NCBI GenBank assembly: GCA_027618995.1 | Contig: JAQCGO010000004.1 | Span: forward strand, 62,001-126,000 | Origin: Pseudomonadota bacterium | Lineage (GTDB): Bacteria > Pseudomonadota > Gammaproteobacteria > Steroidobacterales > Woeseiaceae | Direction: 5' to 3' | DNA length: 64,000 nucleotides | In this document: in pieces, positions 17,274 to 27,307 of the stretch | Layout: each line of letters starts with the position of its first letter | Position numbering within the stretch: the first letter of the stretch is position 1 | Program-made: the position numbers and the translations under genes | The notes under the pieces: generated by a model | The model's database searches: none | The model's input: only the letters and a program-made list of their open reading frames with translations | What the model was told of the DNA's origin: nothing

Positions 17274-19304
17274 TCAGGGGTCTTGAGGTAGCGCAGGATA
17301 AGCATCCAGAACATCGCCCAGTGCCTCTTTGAGCGGGCCCAACCACTCCTCAAAGTGCCGCCATTGTTCAGTACCTTCGCTAAAAATGGGCTGGCGAACC
17401 TGTTCCGAACTGGCCGTGCGCACAGGCCGATCGCTTTCAAAAAATCTCAGGCAGCCTGGCTCAAATTCGAGGCCGCAGTAGTCGAGCATATTGCGCACCA
17501 CGGTTTCCGTATCCGCCACCGTATCCTCGTAGAAAACGCGGTGAATCCGCCCCGGCAAAACCTCGTCGATATGCGCCATCAGGCCGACGTAGTCCCGGTA
17601 GTAGCGGCCGATGTCTTCGAGGCTGTAGCTGAAATTCTGGCCCCGGGCGTAGAACTGTTTGAAGTTGGAAAAACAGCAGCCCAGCGGATGCCGACGCGCG
17701 TCAATAATCTTCGCATTGGGCAACACAGCCTGGATGATGCCGATATTGAGAAAATTATTGGGCATCTTGTCGATGAAAAATGGCCGGTCCGTCTTGCGAT
17801 GTATGCGCGTTCTCTCGAGATATTGCTCACCGATCGACTGTAATTCTGCGGGCGTCTTGCTCGCCAGTACGGTCGCATAAACCGGCACCCCGCCCGGATC
17901 TTCCCTTGCCTCCTCACGCAGACTGTAGGCCAGCGTAATCATGTCCGGCAGCTCGGACGTCCCCTCGATCGCTGAATGACAGGCAAGGATTTGCTCGAGC
18001 AGGGTCGATCCGGCGCGCGGCATGCCGACAATGAAAATTGGATCCGCTGACTTGCAGCCCATTCCCCTGCGCTGCTCGAAAAACTCACGACTGAATCCTT
18101 GCTTCAGGCGCTCGACACGCGAGGAAAAAGAATCTGCGTTGTAGGAATGACTGGCCAGGTAAAAGCTATTGCCATTGGCGTAGTGCCGGAAGGATCGTTC
18201 GTAATCGCCGGCATCTTCAAACGCCTTGCCTAATGCGAAATGGAAGTGCCAGCGACTCTTGTCGCTGAGCTTCGGGTCGGCGATCTGCCGCTCCATTTCT
18301 GCCAGATCGTCCTGCCCAAAACGAAATGTCTTGAGATTCGCGATGCTCCAGTACGCTTCACCAAGATGCGGATCAAGCTCGATGCTTTTGCGGTAGGCCT
18401 GAACGCACTCATCCTGGCGACCTTCGGTCTTCAGGACATGCCCATAGCTGAGCCAGACCCTGGCATTGTCAGGATATTCCGCCAGCAGTCGCGCGTAGAT
18501 CTCACTGGCACGCTCGAATTCGCCAACACGACTTAATATGACGGCGTACAAGTTACGAAAATTCGGCCTTTCGGGCTCAGCCTCGAGGCATTGTCTGATC
18601 TCGACCAGCGCCTTCGGCGATTCGTCACCGCGCTGCAGCAACAGCGCGTAGTTATAACGGGCCGCGGTGAAACTCGGCGCGAGTTCCAGGCAGCGCAGCA
18701 ACAGGCTCTCCGCTTTTCTCTCGCGACCGCAACGAATAGCGACTTCGGCCAGCATTCGTATCGCAGAAACATCGGTCGGTTTCCGCATCAGGTGTTTCTT
18801 CAGAACTCGTTCTGCCGTTGCGACGTCGTCCCTGATCATTGCCGTGGCGGCCTCACGCAACACCGGATCACGCGTTGAGCATTTGACATGGCGTGAATAG
18901 GCGGCGTCGCCAGCCTCCGTGTCGCCTGTGGCCATGAGATGGTCAGCGAGAACTCGCCAGGCTTCAGGATGCTCCGGCTGGTATTTCACGGCTTTTAACA
19001 GCGCCGCGATGGCCTCGTCACCACGGCCAACAGCGCTGAGCGCCGCGCCATATTCAAAATTGGCGGCAGCCCACTTGGGTTGTGCGTTCAACAGCGGCTC
19101 AAGTACTGCGAGCGCTGCTTGCGGATTACCGGAGCGGCGCTTCGCCATGGCCAGTAGGAACATGGCCGGAGGGTGGTTCGGAATCGCCTTGAGAATTTCC
19201 TCGGCCTGTTCCGCCGCGAGTGCCGGATCGATATCGATTAACACTGCCGTGCGTTTGGTCGCCTCTTTCAGCGAACCCAATACTTCCGATGATGTCTGCT
19301 CCAT
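17274..19304 (-). CDS. TPR-repeat sulfotransferase
   Basis: A 676-residue fusion of about ten tetratricopeptide repeats (residues 30-400) and a C-terminal sulfotransferase domain from about residue 420. The PAPS 5'-phosphosulfate loop reads VGMPRAGSTLLEQIL, and the 3'-phosphate-binding segment reads DARRHPLGCCFS. The family moves sulfate from PAPS to an unknown acceptor. Its start overlaps the betB stop (TGATG), so it is translationally coupled to the BADH, BCCT and CehA genes. Such proteins often lie next to TonB receptors, as here. Confidence 0.88.
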   Translation of the reverse strand: MEQTSSEVLGSLKEATKRTAVLIDIDPALAAEQAEEILKAIPNHPPAMFLLAMAKRRSGNPQAALAVLEPLLNAQPKWAAANFEYGAALSAVGRGDEAIAALLKAVKYQPEHPEAWRVLADHLMATGDTEAGDAAYSRHVKCSTRDPVLREAATAMIRDDVATAERVLKKHLMRKPTDVSAIRMLAEVAIRCGRERKAESLLLRCLELAPSFTAARYNYALLLQRGDESPKALVEIRQCLEAEPERPNFRNLYAVILSRVGEFERASEIYARLLAEYPDNARVWLSYGHVLKTEGRQDECVQAYRKSIELDPHLGEAYWSIANLKTFRFGQDDLAEMERQIADPKLSDKSRWHFHFALGKAFEDAGDYERSFRHYANGNSFYLASHSYNADSFSSRVERLKQGFSREFFEQRRGMGCKSADPIFIVGMPRAGSTLLEQILACHSAIEGTSELPDMITLAYSLREEAREDPGGVPVYATVLASKTPAELQSIGEQYLERTRIHRKTDRPFFIDKMPNNFLNIGIIQAVLPNAKIIDARRHPLGCCFSNFKQFYARGQNFSYSLEDIGRYYRDYVGLMAHIDEVLPGRIHRVFYEDTVADTETVVRNMLDYCGLEFEPGCLRFFESDRPVRTASSEQVRQPIFSEGTEQWRHFEEWLGPLKEALGDVLDAYPALPQDP

Positions 19305-20800
19305 CAGTACGTCGCCGCGACGTCGCCCAGGTTGGCATAGATGGTCTTCACCTGGGTGTAGTGTTCGATCGCCTGCAAACCATTTTCGCGCCCGACGCCC
19401 GACTGCTTGTAACCGCCGAAAGGCACCTCGGGCGGTGTGATGTTGTAATCGTTGATCCAGACGATACCCGCCTGCAGCAGGGTCGCAACGCGATGCGCGC
19501 GTGCAAAGTCGCGCGTGAAGACAGCTCCGGCGAGTCCGAAATGCGTGGCATTGGCACGCGCGATCGCCTCGTCCTCATCCTTGAAGGACAGCACCGACAT
19601 CAGCGGACCAAACACTTCCTCACGCACAAACTCCATGTCGTCGCTGCAGTCGGCAAAGATCGCGGGAGTTACGTACAGACCTTTGGCGAGCGGGCCTTTG
19701 CTAATGATCTCGCCGCCGCAGACATGGCGTGCTTTACTTTTTTTCGCGATTGCCATGTAGCGACAAACCTTATCGTAGTGCTCGCGCGATACCAACGGAC
19801 CCATCTGCGTCTGCGGGTCGAACGGATCGCCTACGCGGATGGCTTTCGCGCGTTCCGCCAGTCGATCCACAAAAGTGTCGTAGATACCGTCCTGCACAAA
19901 CACCCGCGTGCCGTTGGAACAGACCTGGCCGGTAGAATAAAAATTCGCCACCAACGCCGCATTCAACGCGTTGTCGAGACTGGCATCGTCAAAAATAAGG
20001 ATGGGTGATTTGCCGCCGAGTTCCAGCGTTACCTTTTTCAGGTCGCTCGCAGCGCTCGCCATGACAACCTTGCCGGTCTCTACCGATCCGGTCAGCGTTA
20101 CCTTGGCGACGTCGGTATGCGAGATCAGCGCCTTACCCGTAGCCGCGGCGCCCTGCACGACATTGAACACGCCGGGCGGCATACCCGCCTCAGTGTAGAT
20201 CTCCGCCAGTTTTAACGCGGTCAGCGGCGTCTGTTCGGCCGGCTTGAACACCATGGTATTACCGCAGGCGAGCGCCGGGCCCGACTTCCACATGGCGATC
20301 TGTATCGGGTAGTTCCAGGCACCGATGCCCGCAACGACGCCTAGCGGCTCCCGCCTGATCATTGCAAACGCCGCCGGAGGCAGGTCGATATGCTGGCCGT
20401 GAATGGTCTGCGCAACGCCCGCAAAGTACTCGATGACATCGGCGCCCGTCGCAACATCGACCACCACGGTTTCGGCGATGGGTTTTCCCGTGTCCAGGGT
20501 TTCAAGCGCAGCGATCTCATCATTGCGCTCACGCAGTAATTTTGCGGCGCGCCGCAGAATATTGCCGCGCTCGACGGCCCGGGTTGCTGACCATCCTTCG
20601 AAAGCCGCTTTTGCCGCGGCGACCGCCGCGTTCACCTCGGCCTCGCCCGCCGTCTCGACCTCGCAGATCGCCTGGTCGTTACCCGGATGGCACGTAACGA
20701 ACGTGGCGCCGCTTTGATTGTTCACGTAGCGACCGCCAATGTAGTTCTGCTGCGTTGGCAGGGTCGTGCTGCCACTGTACTTGACGTGCGCTGCTGGCAT
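19304..20800 (-). CDS. betB: Betaine aldehyde dehydrogenase
   Basis: A 498-residue NAD(P)-dependent aldehyde dehydrogenase. The catalytic glutamate lies in LELGGKSP and the nucleophilic cysteine in GQVCSNGTRVFV, the typical BetB form. It converts betaine aldehyde to glycine betaine. ATG at 20800 was chosen because MPAAHVKYSG is a reasonable N-terminus and gives a TGATG overlap with the transporter upstream; a longer frame to 20890 would run inside that gene. No betA, betI or choline sulfatase is in the window, so the source of the aldehyde is unknown and related aminoaldehydes are possible substrates. Confidence 0.87.
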   Translation of the reverse strand: MPAAHVKYSGSTTLPTQQNYIGGRYVNNQSGATFVTCHPGNDQAICEVETAGEAEVNAAVAAAKAAFEGWSATRAVERGNILRRAAKLLRERNDEIAALETLDTGKPIAETVVVDVATGADVIEYFAGVAQTIHGQHIDLPPAAFAMIRREPLGVVAGIGAWNYPIQIAMWKSGPALACGNTMVFKPAEQTPLTALKLAEIYTEAGMPPGVFNVVQGAAATGKALISHTDVAKVTLTGSVETGKVVMASAASDLKKVTLELGGKSPILIFDDASLDNALNAALVANFYSTGQVCSNGTRVFVQDGIYDTFVDRLAERAKAIRVGDPFDPQTQMGPLVSREHYDKVCRYMAIAKKSKARHVCGGEIISKGPLAKGLYVTPAIFADCSDDMEFVREEVFGPLMSVLSFKDEDEAIARANATHFGLAGAVFTRDFARAHRVATLLQAGIVWINDYNITPPEVPFGGYKQSGVGRENGLQAIEHYTQVKTIYANLGDVAATY

Positions 20801-21930
20801 CAGGAGGTCGCTTCCGATAGTTGATGACGCCGCCGAAAAACGAGCCAGTATACGGCGGTGTAAATCGCCACGACGATGAGACCAATCCATTCGATTTTTA
20901 ATGGCGTGAACTGGTACAGAATAACCAACACCGACAGCATCAGCCAGTTACCCAGAATATAGCGCATCCGACCGAAGCGTTCTGGCGTTGCGTCCAGGTT
21001 GGTGGTGTAAAGCCGAATCAGGGAATCCAGCGAGTTGATGACGAATATGACGCCGACGACCACCATGGAGAAACGCAACACCGGCCCCACCTGCAAAGCG
21101 CCGCTGAAGTAATAGTAAAGAACGGAAAACCAGATCGCGATCGGGATGGACGGCACGATCAGGAGTGCTGCGAGCAATTGCCAGGCTTTGATGCCCCCGA
21201 CAAAACGTGCGACGAATTGCCCGATCATGATGCTCCAGGCGAACCACCAGTACAGGTAAAACTGGTGATAATCGGATATCGGCGTTAAGAAACGATGCAG
21301 ATTCGTAAAATATTCGCTGATCTGGCCCATGGTGCTGAACAGCCCGGAAAGCCCCATGCCCGACACGAGCCAGGCTCCGGCGATCAGTGCAAAAAATATC
21401 AAGGTCGAGGTCACGCTGAGAATTTTCACGTACTTGATATCGGTACTCGACAGGACCGCGAACAGAATCACGGCCGCGACCAGGCCGTAGCGGAACACCG
21501 GGCCGATGCCAAAAATATAGCCGGGGAGATAAAGCAGCAACAGGAATGCAGTGAAGGCACAGGTTCCAATGATGACGATGTTGTTTGTAAACCTGATCGC
21601 CGGAATTTGAAACAGCTTGAGCTTGGGCTCAACGATACAGAAGTAGAACGTGGTCAGAAAATAAAACGCCCAGACCAGGAAGCCCCAGAAGCCGAATTCG
21701 AACGCCAGCGGGTTGGCAAAACCATACTCCGCTTCACGCACGTACAACTCAAAATCAACCAGCGGGAACATGATAAGACCGACATCGAGTCCCGAGGTAA
21801 ACAGAATCGCAAAGAATGTAAAAAATGACACCGGCATCGGGCCCGTGCAGCGCACGTTGCCCCAACGGCTGAGAAGCAACAAGGACGTCAAGGTGGTGAC
21901 GGCCATCGCAATTGTCAGAATCAGTGCCAC
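20800..21930 (-). CDS. BCCT-family transporter, short and divergent
   Basis: A 376-residue membrane protein with about 10-11 helices. The tryptophan-rich helix reads YWWFAWSIMIGQFVARFVGG, which parallels the BCCT signature (W-W-x-x-W-S-x-x-x-G-x-F-x-A-R). The glycine-rich helix-3 motif of BCCT carriers (GMGIG) is replaced by SGLDVG. It is over 100 residues shorter than usual and lacks N-terminal helices. BCCT carriers import betaine, choline or carnitine, which fits the coupled betB. The gap to the CehA gene upstream is 12 bp. It is either a variant carrier of this family or a partly degenerate one. Confidence 0.72.
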   Translation of the reverse strand: MALILTIAMAVTTLTSLLLLSRWGNVRCTGPMPVSFFTFFAILFTSGLDVGLIMFPLVDFELYVREAEYGFANPLAFEFGFWGFLVWAFYFLTTFYFCIVEPKLKLFQIPAIRFTNNIVIIGTCAFTAFLLLLYLPGYIFGIGPVFRYGLVAAVILFAVLSSTDIKYVKILSVTSTLIFFALIAGAWLVSGMGLSGLFSTMGQISEYFTNLHRFLTPISDYHQFYLYWWFAWSIMIGQFVARFVGGIKAWQLLAALLIVPSIPIAIWFSVLYYYFSGALQVGPVLRFSMVVVGVIFVINSLDSLIRLYTTNLDATPERFGRMRYILGNWLMLSVLVILYQFTPLKIEWIGLIVVAIYTAVYWLVFRRRHQLSEATS

Positions 21931-21942
21931 AACGTTGCCTCG

Positions 21943-24216
21943 CTATTCGCTGACGGTAACCCAGACCGGGTTGGTATAGGCAAACCTGCCCTGCATGTCT
22001 TCTATGATTAGGCTGTACCAGGTATCGGCACCGGGGCTCACGATAAAATCCACCGCGACAGGTTCCTTCGGTTGCTCGAATGACATGGACTGAATCTCGG
22101 TGCTGTGCTCGATGAGCCGTACCGAACGCAATCCCGAAACGGCGTGTACTGTGTACGCCAGCGACAGTTCAGTGCCTCGCGCATGGTTGACATCGCTACC
22201 GAACAGTATTTCCGGGTAAACCAGCGGGCCCTGGCTTGCATACGCGTGCCCGGCCTTCAGTGACGCGACGAAGGTATCAACCGTGAGCTCGCCATCGACA
22301 TAGACGTACGTCCGTACGGATCCTGACGTCTCGAGCCAGACATCGTGCGCATCCGAACCACCGCTAAAGTACGCCCGCTTGCCGTCATTCCACATCTGCC
22401 ACACACGTTCAAGTGTTCGAACGTTGCCTTCATGGCCGCCACCGATGATTTCCACAAGGTCGAACCCGGGATCGTAGCCGCCGGGCACCGCTCCATCATC
22501 CAGGCTCGCAAAATAACCATAGCCGTTATAGGGATGATTGGCCGCGACGAGGTCCGCTCCCATTCGTCTTGCTTCCGCGAATATTTCCTGTACCGACGAC
22601 TGACCCGTGTCGATATCGATGGTTTTGCCATCGTCCAGTGGGAAGGCATTGAAATGTGCCCAGGACGGCGACATTTCTGTGCCGGGCATAAACTGCATAC
22701 CGCGCTCGGCCGATAGCACGTGCATTTCATGATTATTCACAACCGAGTCGTGATCACTGAGGAAGGTGAGGTCAACACCGGCCGCGAGTTCGGAACGCAA
22801 CACGTATTCGGCCTCAGTGAAACCGTCCAGCACGTCCGAGTGATGATGCAGATCGGCGTTGTACCAGCCCTGCTCCCGCGGTTTGGCCAACACCCCGATT
22901 TCGACCCCGAGCACAGCAGTCTTGCCGGGTTCAACAGTCACCGCGACGACCTCTGGAACGGACGTAAACCCGCCCGCAACGGATACCTGGAATACGTACT
23001 CACCGGGCGGCATGACCGCGGTTACTTCACCCACGGGCTGCAGTTCCGTGAACAACGTGTTTCTGCCGAAAAAGTCGATCAGCGATTTGTAACCGCTTCG
23101 GATATCGATTCTTGCGTCGAGCGCCTGGTCGTTGTCTTTATTGGCAACGAGAAAGTGGACCGCACCAGGTGGTGGGACGTTGTCGAAATTCAACTCAGTA
23201 TCGCTGCCCTTCTCTACCGTCAAATCGTGCGATGCGCCGGCAGCGTAACCGGGCGCCGTTGCGTAAATGGCGTAGTCACCGGTCGGCAGATTGAATTCAT
23301 AAGCGCCGCTCCTGCCAATAGTCCAGGCATAGGGCGAGCCGTCCTTGACGGCGACGACGGCGGGTCGGTCAATCGACGTCCCGTCACTACCCGTGACGCG
23401 CCCCGACACCCGCCCGGAGGGCAGGTCTTCGAACTCGATCTGCGTTTGCACGAATGGCGCGAGCGAACCGTCGTCCTCGATCTGCAACCAGGCCTCGAAC
23501 TCACGGCTCTCTTCGGGTTGCAGGTCATGCTGCAGATATCGGTCGCGTCCGTTATCGTCGACGAGTTCGGAAAACGGCGCGTGCAGACCCAGCGCCCAGT
23601 GCTCGTCGTACGACGCAGACCAGTCGGCCAACGCGTTTTCCTCCGAGCTGCTGTCGACACCGTTCAGACCCGGGACACCGAACAGCGACCCGCCTTCGGG
23701 CCAGACGACATAGCCGGAAAAAATGCCTTCGATCGGGTCTTCACCCTCATTCGTCATGCGCGTCAGCAGATGGATCCTGCGGCTACCGTCCGCAAAGCTG
23801 AAGCGGGTTTCGAGCCTGACGTCGCCCCAGTCACGTACCGTCTTGATGATGACTTCCTGCGGCGTTTCTTTTTCGACACTGACCTGCTGATAGCTGGTTG
23901 GCCAGCTCGACCATCGATTCGGCATGAAGTCCGCGAGTGAGGCAAAGTCATAACCGGTCTCACCATCGCGCACGATCGCAATGTCGACGATACCGCCGCG
24001 CGCAACACCCCAGGGCGGCGCCGTCTCAACGGCGAACGCAACGGCGAAAAATTCGTTGCTGACCGTAATGTCGCCGGCGGAAGTGGCATTGCCGCGCGGT
24101 ATCGCCGTCGGGCCCACTGCCACATTGAGTTCCACGTTCCCGGGAGCGCGGTACAGGGTAACCGAGACGGCAGCAAGTAAGACGACAACCAGGGCGATAA
24201 GCAGGATACGACGCAT
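21943..24216 (-). CDS. CehA/McbA-family metallohydrolase (PHP domain)
   Basis: A 757-residue membrane-anchored or exported protein (hydrophobic residues 4-18). The middle holds a carboxypeptidase-regulatory-like beta domain (RVSGRVTGSDG to APGYAAG). The C-terminal PHP domain has metal-ligand motifs DLHHHSD, LSDHDS, ANHPYNGYG and SGGSDAHD. CehA/McbA enzymes hydrolyse carbaryl esters, but natural substrates of most members are unknown. It is 56 bp downstream of the 2OG oxygenase and 12 bp upstream of the BCCT-like gene. A periplasmic hydrolase releasing a substrate for the transporter is plausible (inference). Confidence 0.87.
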   Translation of the reverse strand: MRRILLIALVVVLLAAVSVTLYRAPGNVELNVAVGPTAIPRGNATSAGDITVSNEFFAVAFAVETAPPWGVARGGIVDIAIVRDGETGYDFASLADFMPNRWSSWPTSYQQVSVEKETPQEVIIKTVRDWGDVRLETRFSFADGSRRIHLLTRMTNEGEDPIEGIFSGYVVWPEGGSLFGVPGLNGVDSSSEENALADWSASYDEHWALGLHAPFSELVDDNGRDRYLQHDLQPEESREFEAWLQIEDDGSLAPFVQTQIEFEDLPSGRVSGRVTGSDGTSIDRPAVVAVKDGSPYAWTIGRSGAYEFNLPTGDYAIYATAPGYAAGASHDLTVEKGSDTELNFDNVPPPGAVHFLVANKDNDQALDARIDIRSGYKSLIDFFGRNTLFTELQPVGEVTAVMPPGEYVFQVSVAGGFTSVPEVVAVTVEPGKTAVLGVEIGVLAKPREQGWYNADLHHHSDVLDGFTEAEYVLRSELAAGVDLTFLSDHDSVVNNHEMHVLSAERGMQFMPGTEMSPSWAHFNAFPLDDGKTIDIDTGQSSVQEIFAEARRMGADLVAANHPYNGYGYFASLDDGAVPGGYDPGFDLVEIIGGGHEGNVRTLERVWQMWNDGKRAYFSGGSDAHDVWLETSGSVRTYVYVDGELTVDTFVASLKAGHAYASQGPLVYPEILFGSDVNHARGTELSLAYTVHAVSGLRSVRLIEHSTEIQSMSFEQPKEPVAVDFIVSPGADTWYSLIIEDMQGRFAYTNPVWVTVSE

Positions 24217-24272
24217 CAGGAACGGGACCTTGGCAAAGCTGGCATTGTACCGATCATGCGCACGAATACGAA

Positions 24273-25232
24273 TCAGTCAGCGAGAGTGCCAAGGTCGAAA
24301 TTCGAGTCGACGGGCGTTGCGTCCGGCCAATTGGTCCGCCAAACCTCACGGGAAACGTCGCCGACATGAACGATCGATCGATGAAAGCCTGATTGGGGTG
24401 CCCGCAGCGGCGTCACCACGGTATCGTATCGAGGTACAACAAAATACGGGAAACTGTAGCGCTCCGCACCGCGGTTGTTCACGACCTTGTGCGGCGTAGA
24501 AACGAAATAGCCGCCTGACCACAGCTCCAGCAGGTCGCCTATGTTCACGATCAGCGCGTCGCGAGGTGGAGCCGCTTCTATCCACTCCTGCTGATCGCGA
24601 CTCCGGACAAACAGCCCCCCGACCGGATCCGGCGCCAGTATCGTCAGGACATCGGTATCCTTGTGCGGATGAATGCCAAAGCCGCGCGCGTCCGGGGCCT
24701 GCGGCGGATAATGCAACAGCGTCATGTTGGTCAATGGCTTTTCGAACAGGCGCAAAAACGATTCTCGTTCGATGCCGAGAATGTCAGCAACCGAGGCCAG
24801 CAACACGTTCGCCACCCGATCACATTCGCGCCAGTAATCGAGCACCGCGGATTTAAGCTCCGGCGAGCCCTTTGGCCAGCGATTCGGGCCGTACAGATCG
24901 CAGTCGGCACAGATGGCGTCCCTGGCCGGAGCCTCATAATGCAGTTTGTAACCCTCGTACAGATCTGCAAGCACCGCACCGCTGTTGGCACTGAAAAAAC
25001 CTGCAGGAATATAACCGCGATAGTTGTCACGGAGGATTCGGTCACCGATCTTGATGTCGACAGGCAATGCGAAGTACGCAATGACTGCGGCGCGCATGCG
25101 GTCGACGGTTGAAGTGGCGATGCCGTGTCCGGTCAGGTACATGAAGCCAATGTCGTGGCAGGCACTCTCGATCGCACCCACGGCAGCCGGGGCGTCCGAT
25201 ATATCGACGACTGGAATGTGGGTCTTCGTCAC
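24273..25232 (-). CDS. 2-oxoglutarate/Fe(II) dioxygenase, isopenicillin N synthase-like
   Basis: A 319-residue non-haem iron oxygenase with the DIOX_N start IPVVDIS and TGHGI at 34-38. Iron ligands are H190-x-D192 (HPHKDTDVL) and H248 (STPHKVV), and R258-x-S260 binds 2-oxoglutarate. The GTG start overlaps the stop of the DUF962 gene (GTGA). The next gene is the CehA/McbA hydrolase. Substrate unknown. It is distinct from the island copy at 3178, so there are two separately embedded members within 25 kb. Confidence 0.87.
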   Translation of the reverse strand: MTKTHIPVVDISDAPAAVGAIESACHDIGFMYLTGHGIATSTVDRMRAAVIAYFALPVDIKIGDRILRDNYRGYIPAGFFSANSGAVLADLYEGYKLHYEAPARDAICADCDLYGPNRWPKGSPELKSAVLDYWRECDRVANVLLASVADILGIERESFLRLFEKPLTNMTLLHYPPQAPDARGFGIHPHKDTDVLTILAPDPVGGLFVRSRDQQEWIEAAPPRDALIVNIGDLLELWSGGYFVSTPHKVVNNRGAERYSFPYFVVPRYDTVVTPLRAPQSGFHRSIVHVGDVSREVWRTNWPDATPVDSNFDLGTLAD

Positions 25233-25747
25233 TGGTCTCGCAGCAGCTCAACTCGCCGTTGCAGGTCATTAAACAGGTCTTCGCGAAGGCCCGCGAATTT
25301 GAACAGCTCGACCACGGTGAAAAACGGCGCCGCCAGATTCGCCTGGATCGGGTGCCTGATCAACACGGGCATCGACTTTTCGACGGCGTGGCCGACAAAC
25401 TGCGCTATATAGCCGCCGAAGAATGCGATCGCCGCAATCGTGCCGGAAATCGCCACAGGCTGGGAGCCGATAGTGCCCGCGAGTTCGGATAACAACAAGG
25501 CCAGTATCAGGAACACAACGGCAAACAGCCGGTCGAGCGTCATGTAGAAAAGAAAAAAGCCGAGTATCAGTATATGAGCAAGGTTGATCGTGGCACTGCC
25601 GCTGCCAGCGCTGACCCAGGTCAGGGGAATCAGCACACCAAGCATGATGGTCGGGATACCGATCATGTGCACGAATATATTGAAGGGATGCCGGTGCGCC
25701 GCCGCGTAGCCCGTCAGCATGTCCATCAGTTTGCCGTCATTGCCCAT
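25229..25747 (-). CDS. DUF962 (Mpo1-like) membrane protein
   Basis: A 172-residue small membrane protein with four hydrophobic segments and the family start GYAAAHRHPFNIFVHMIGIP. DUF962 includes yeast Mpo1, an Fe(II)-dependent dioxygenase acting on 2-hydroxy fatty acids; His residues of that segment (H-x-H and VHMIG) are present. The ATG at 25747 was chosen for AGGA 7 bases upstream; ATG at 25783 is possible. It heads the unit that continues with the 2OG oxygenase and CehA. Confidence 0.78.
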   Translation of the reverse strand: MGNDGKLMDMLTGYAAAHRHPFNIFVHMIGIPTIMLGVLIPLTWVSAGSGSATINLAHILILGFFLFYMTLDRLFAVVFLILALLLSELAGTIGSQPVAISGTIAAIAFFGGYIAQFVGHAVEKSMPVLIRHPIQANLAAPFFTVVELFKFAGLREDLFNDLQRRVELLRDQ

Positions 25748-25887
25748 CGTCGTATCCTGCCCGAATCGGTATATTGATTCCATGACCAATCGGCATTGGT
25801 AATGATTTCGCAATGATGACGTGCTAATCCGTACCAAGCCGCCTAAAGTACGGGCACCGAGAACTTTCTGATAAGGGATGGCAAGCG

Positions 25888-26228
25888 ATGAATCTGATGG
25901 CGCTGGCATTTATTCTGCTACTCCTTGGCGCCCTTTGGTGGTTGTTGCGACTGGCGGCAAGACGCGTTCGCTGGTCGCGACCAATGCCAGGATTGCGGGC
26001 CTCGAACGGGAGTTTCGTCGGCTGCTGGATCATCGCGTCTGGATACGTTCGGTGATCGCGGTTCCCGGCTGGGACATTGATACTCAGGGCAGCGAAGAAC
26101 ACCTGCTCGTTAACGAAAGAAATCTCCCCATGCTGAGCGGCTGGAAGGATCAGTCTGACTTCCTGCTGAACGAAGACGTCGACGCCCTGTACAAGTTGCT
26201 CACCTCGCACGGTACCCGGCAGAAATAA
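25888..26228 (+). pseudogene. Frameshifted remnant of a membrane-anchored NERD-like protein
   Basis: ATG at 25888, after AAGGG, starts a membrane anchor (NLMALAFILLLLGALWWLLR) that then runs out of frame within about 50 codons. The neighbouring frame carries the C-terminal part of a NERD-like protein (SVIAVPGWDID, HLLVNERNLPMLSGWKDQ). The central domain is missing. The remnant ends exactly next to the patatin stop at 26229. The family call is tentative; the loss of frame is read directly from the sequence. Confidence 0.5.
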
Positions 26229-27307
26229 CTACAACGGCAGCAGGCGAGCCGCCAACTGATCGGTCTCGATCACCTCATGCAATTCATCGACCAGCGCCGT
26301 GCAGGCCGAAACCACGTCCTGCCATGCCCGAATTCGTTCGAGTGGTGTATAGCTCGTAAAATCCGTTCGGTCCGGAATTTTTGCTCGCGGCAGGCGCGCG
26401 ACGAACTCAGCCGATGGACTGATGAGAATCGTGCGCTCGACATTCTGTGGCGTCGGGCTGCGCCAGGACAGGTTCTTGTCGAACCACCCCGGCACTATCT
26501 GATCAAAAAAATGCAGGAACAAGCTCAGCCTGTCGCCGTCGCTGTGTGGCAGATCGAGGTGATAGTCGATGACGCCACCATCGCGATACATACCGGGATC
26601 CGCTCCCTCAATATTGCGCACTCCGGACAGCACGAGTGGAATCGCACCGGTCGCAACGATCACGTCGGCAATATTGCTCTCACGAATTCTTACTTTTTGC
26701 AGCGGAAAGCCGCTGACATCAAAAAATGGCGGCAGATCACGTGCATCGAAAAACAAGGCACGTTCAAAAAACCAGCCCAATGTCCGGCGACTGACGGCAT
26801 TCAGCGCGGCCGCTGCAACCAGCGCGCTGGCCAGAAGCAGGCGGTTTTCTGATGCGGCGATATGGCGCGCACGCACGGTCATGATGTGGGTACGAAACAC
26901 CGGGTGCGACAATATCTCGGCGGCCGCGCCGCCCGGCATGACGATTTCCAGGATCTCACGTGTCTTGGCGCTGATTTCGTGAATGTCCGGGTGGTCGCTG
27001 TAACTCTGGCTGATATAGGCCTGTTCAAAGCGATCGATGGCGGCAACCGGATCGGCCTGCGCGTAACAGGTGAAGCGCCAGGCGCCGATCGATGAGCCCA
27101 GCAAATGAACCGGACCAACCAGCTTCGGCACGATATTGCTGAGCACGTATCGATCCAACTGGCTGAGAACCAGCCACTTGGCGCCGCCCGACGCACCGAC
27201 CAGCGTTCCGATGCGCTCGGCTGCAAATCCATCGCGGCGCACCGACGCGAGCGCAGCTGGCCCCGCCTTGAATACCAGATTGCGACCTAACGGCGTCGTA
27301 GCCGACA

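Noticed and set aside
17274-21930. Choline-O-sulfate pathway
   Set aside because: BADH, a BCCT-like carrier and a sulfotransferase invite this idea, but there is no sulfatase, choline dehydrogenase or BetI, and TPR-sulfotransferases have other acceptors.
22720-23940. 406-codon plus-strand frame
   Set aside because: Antisense to the CehA/McbA gene in G+C-rich DNA; composition is that of a shadow frame.
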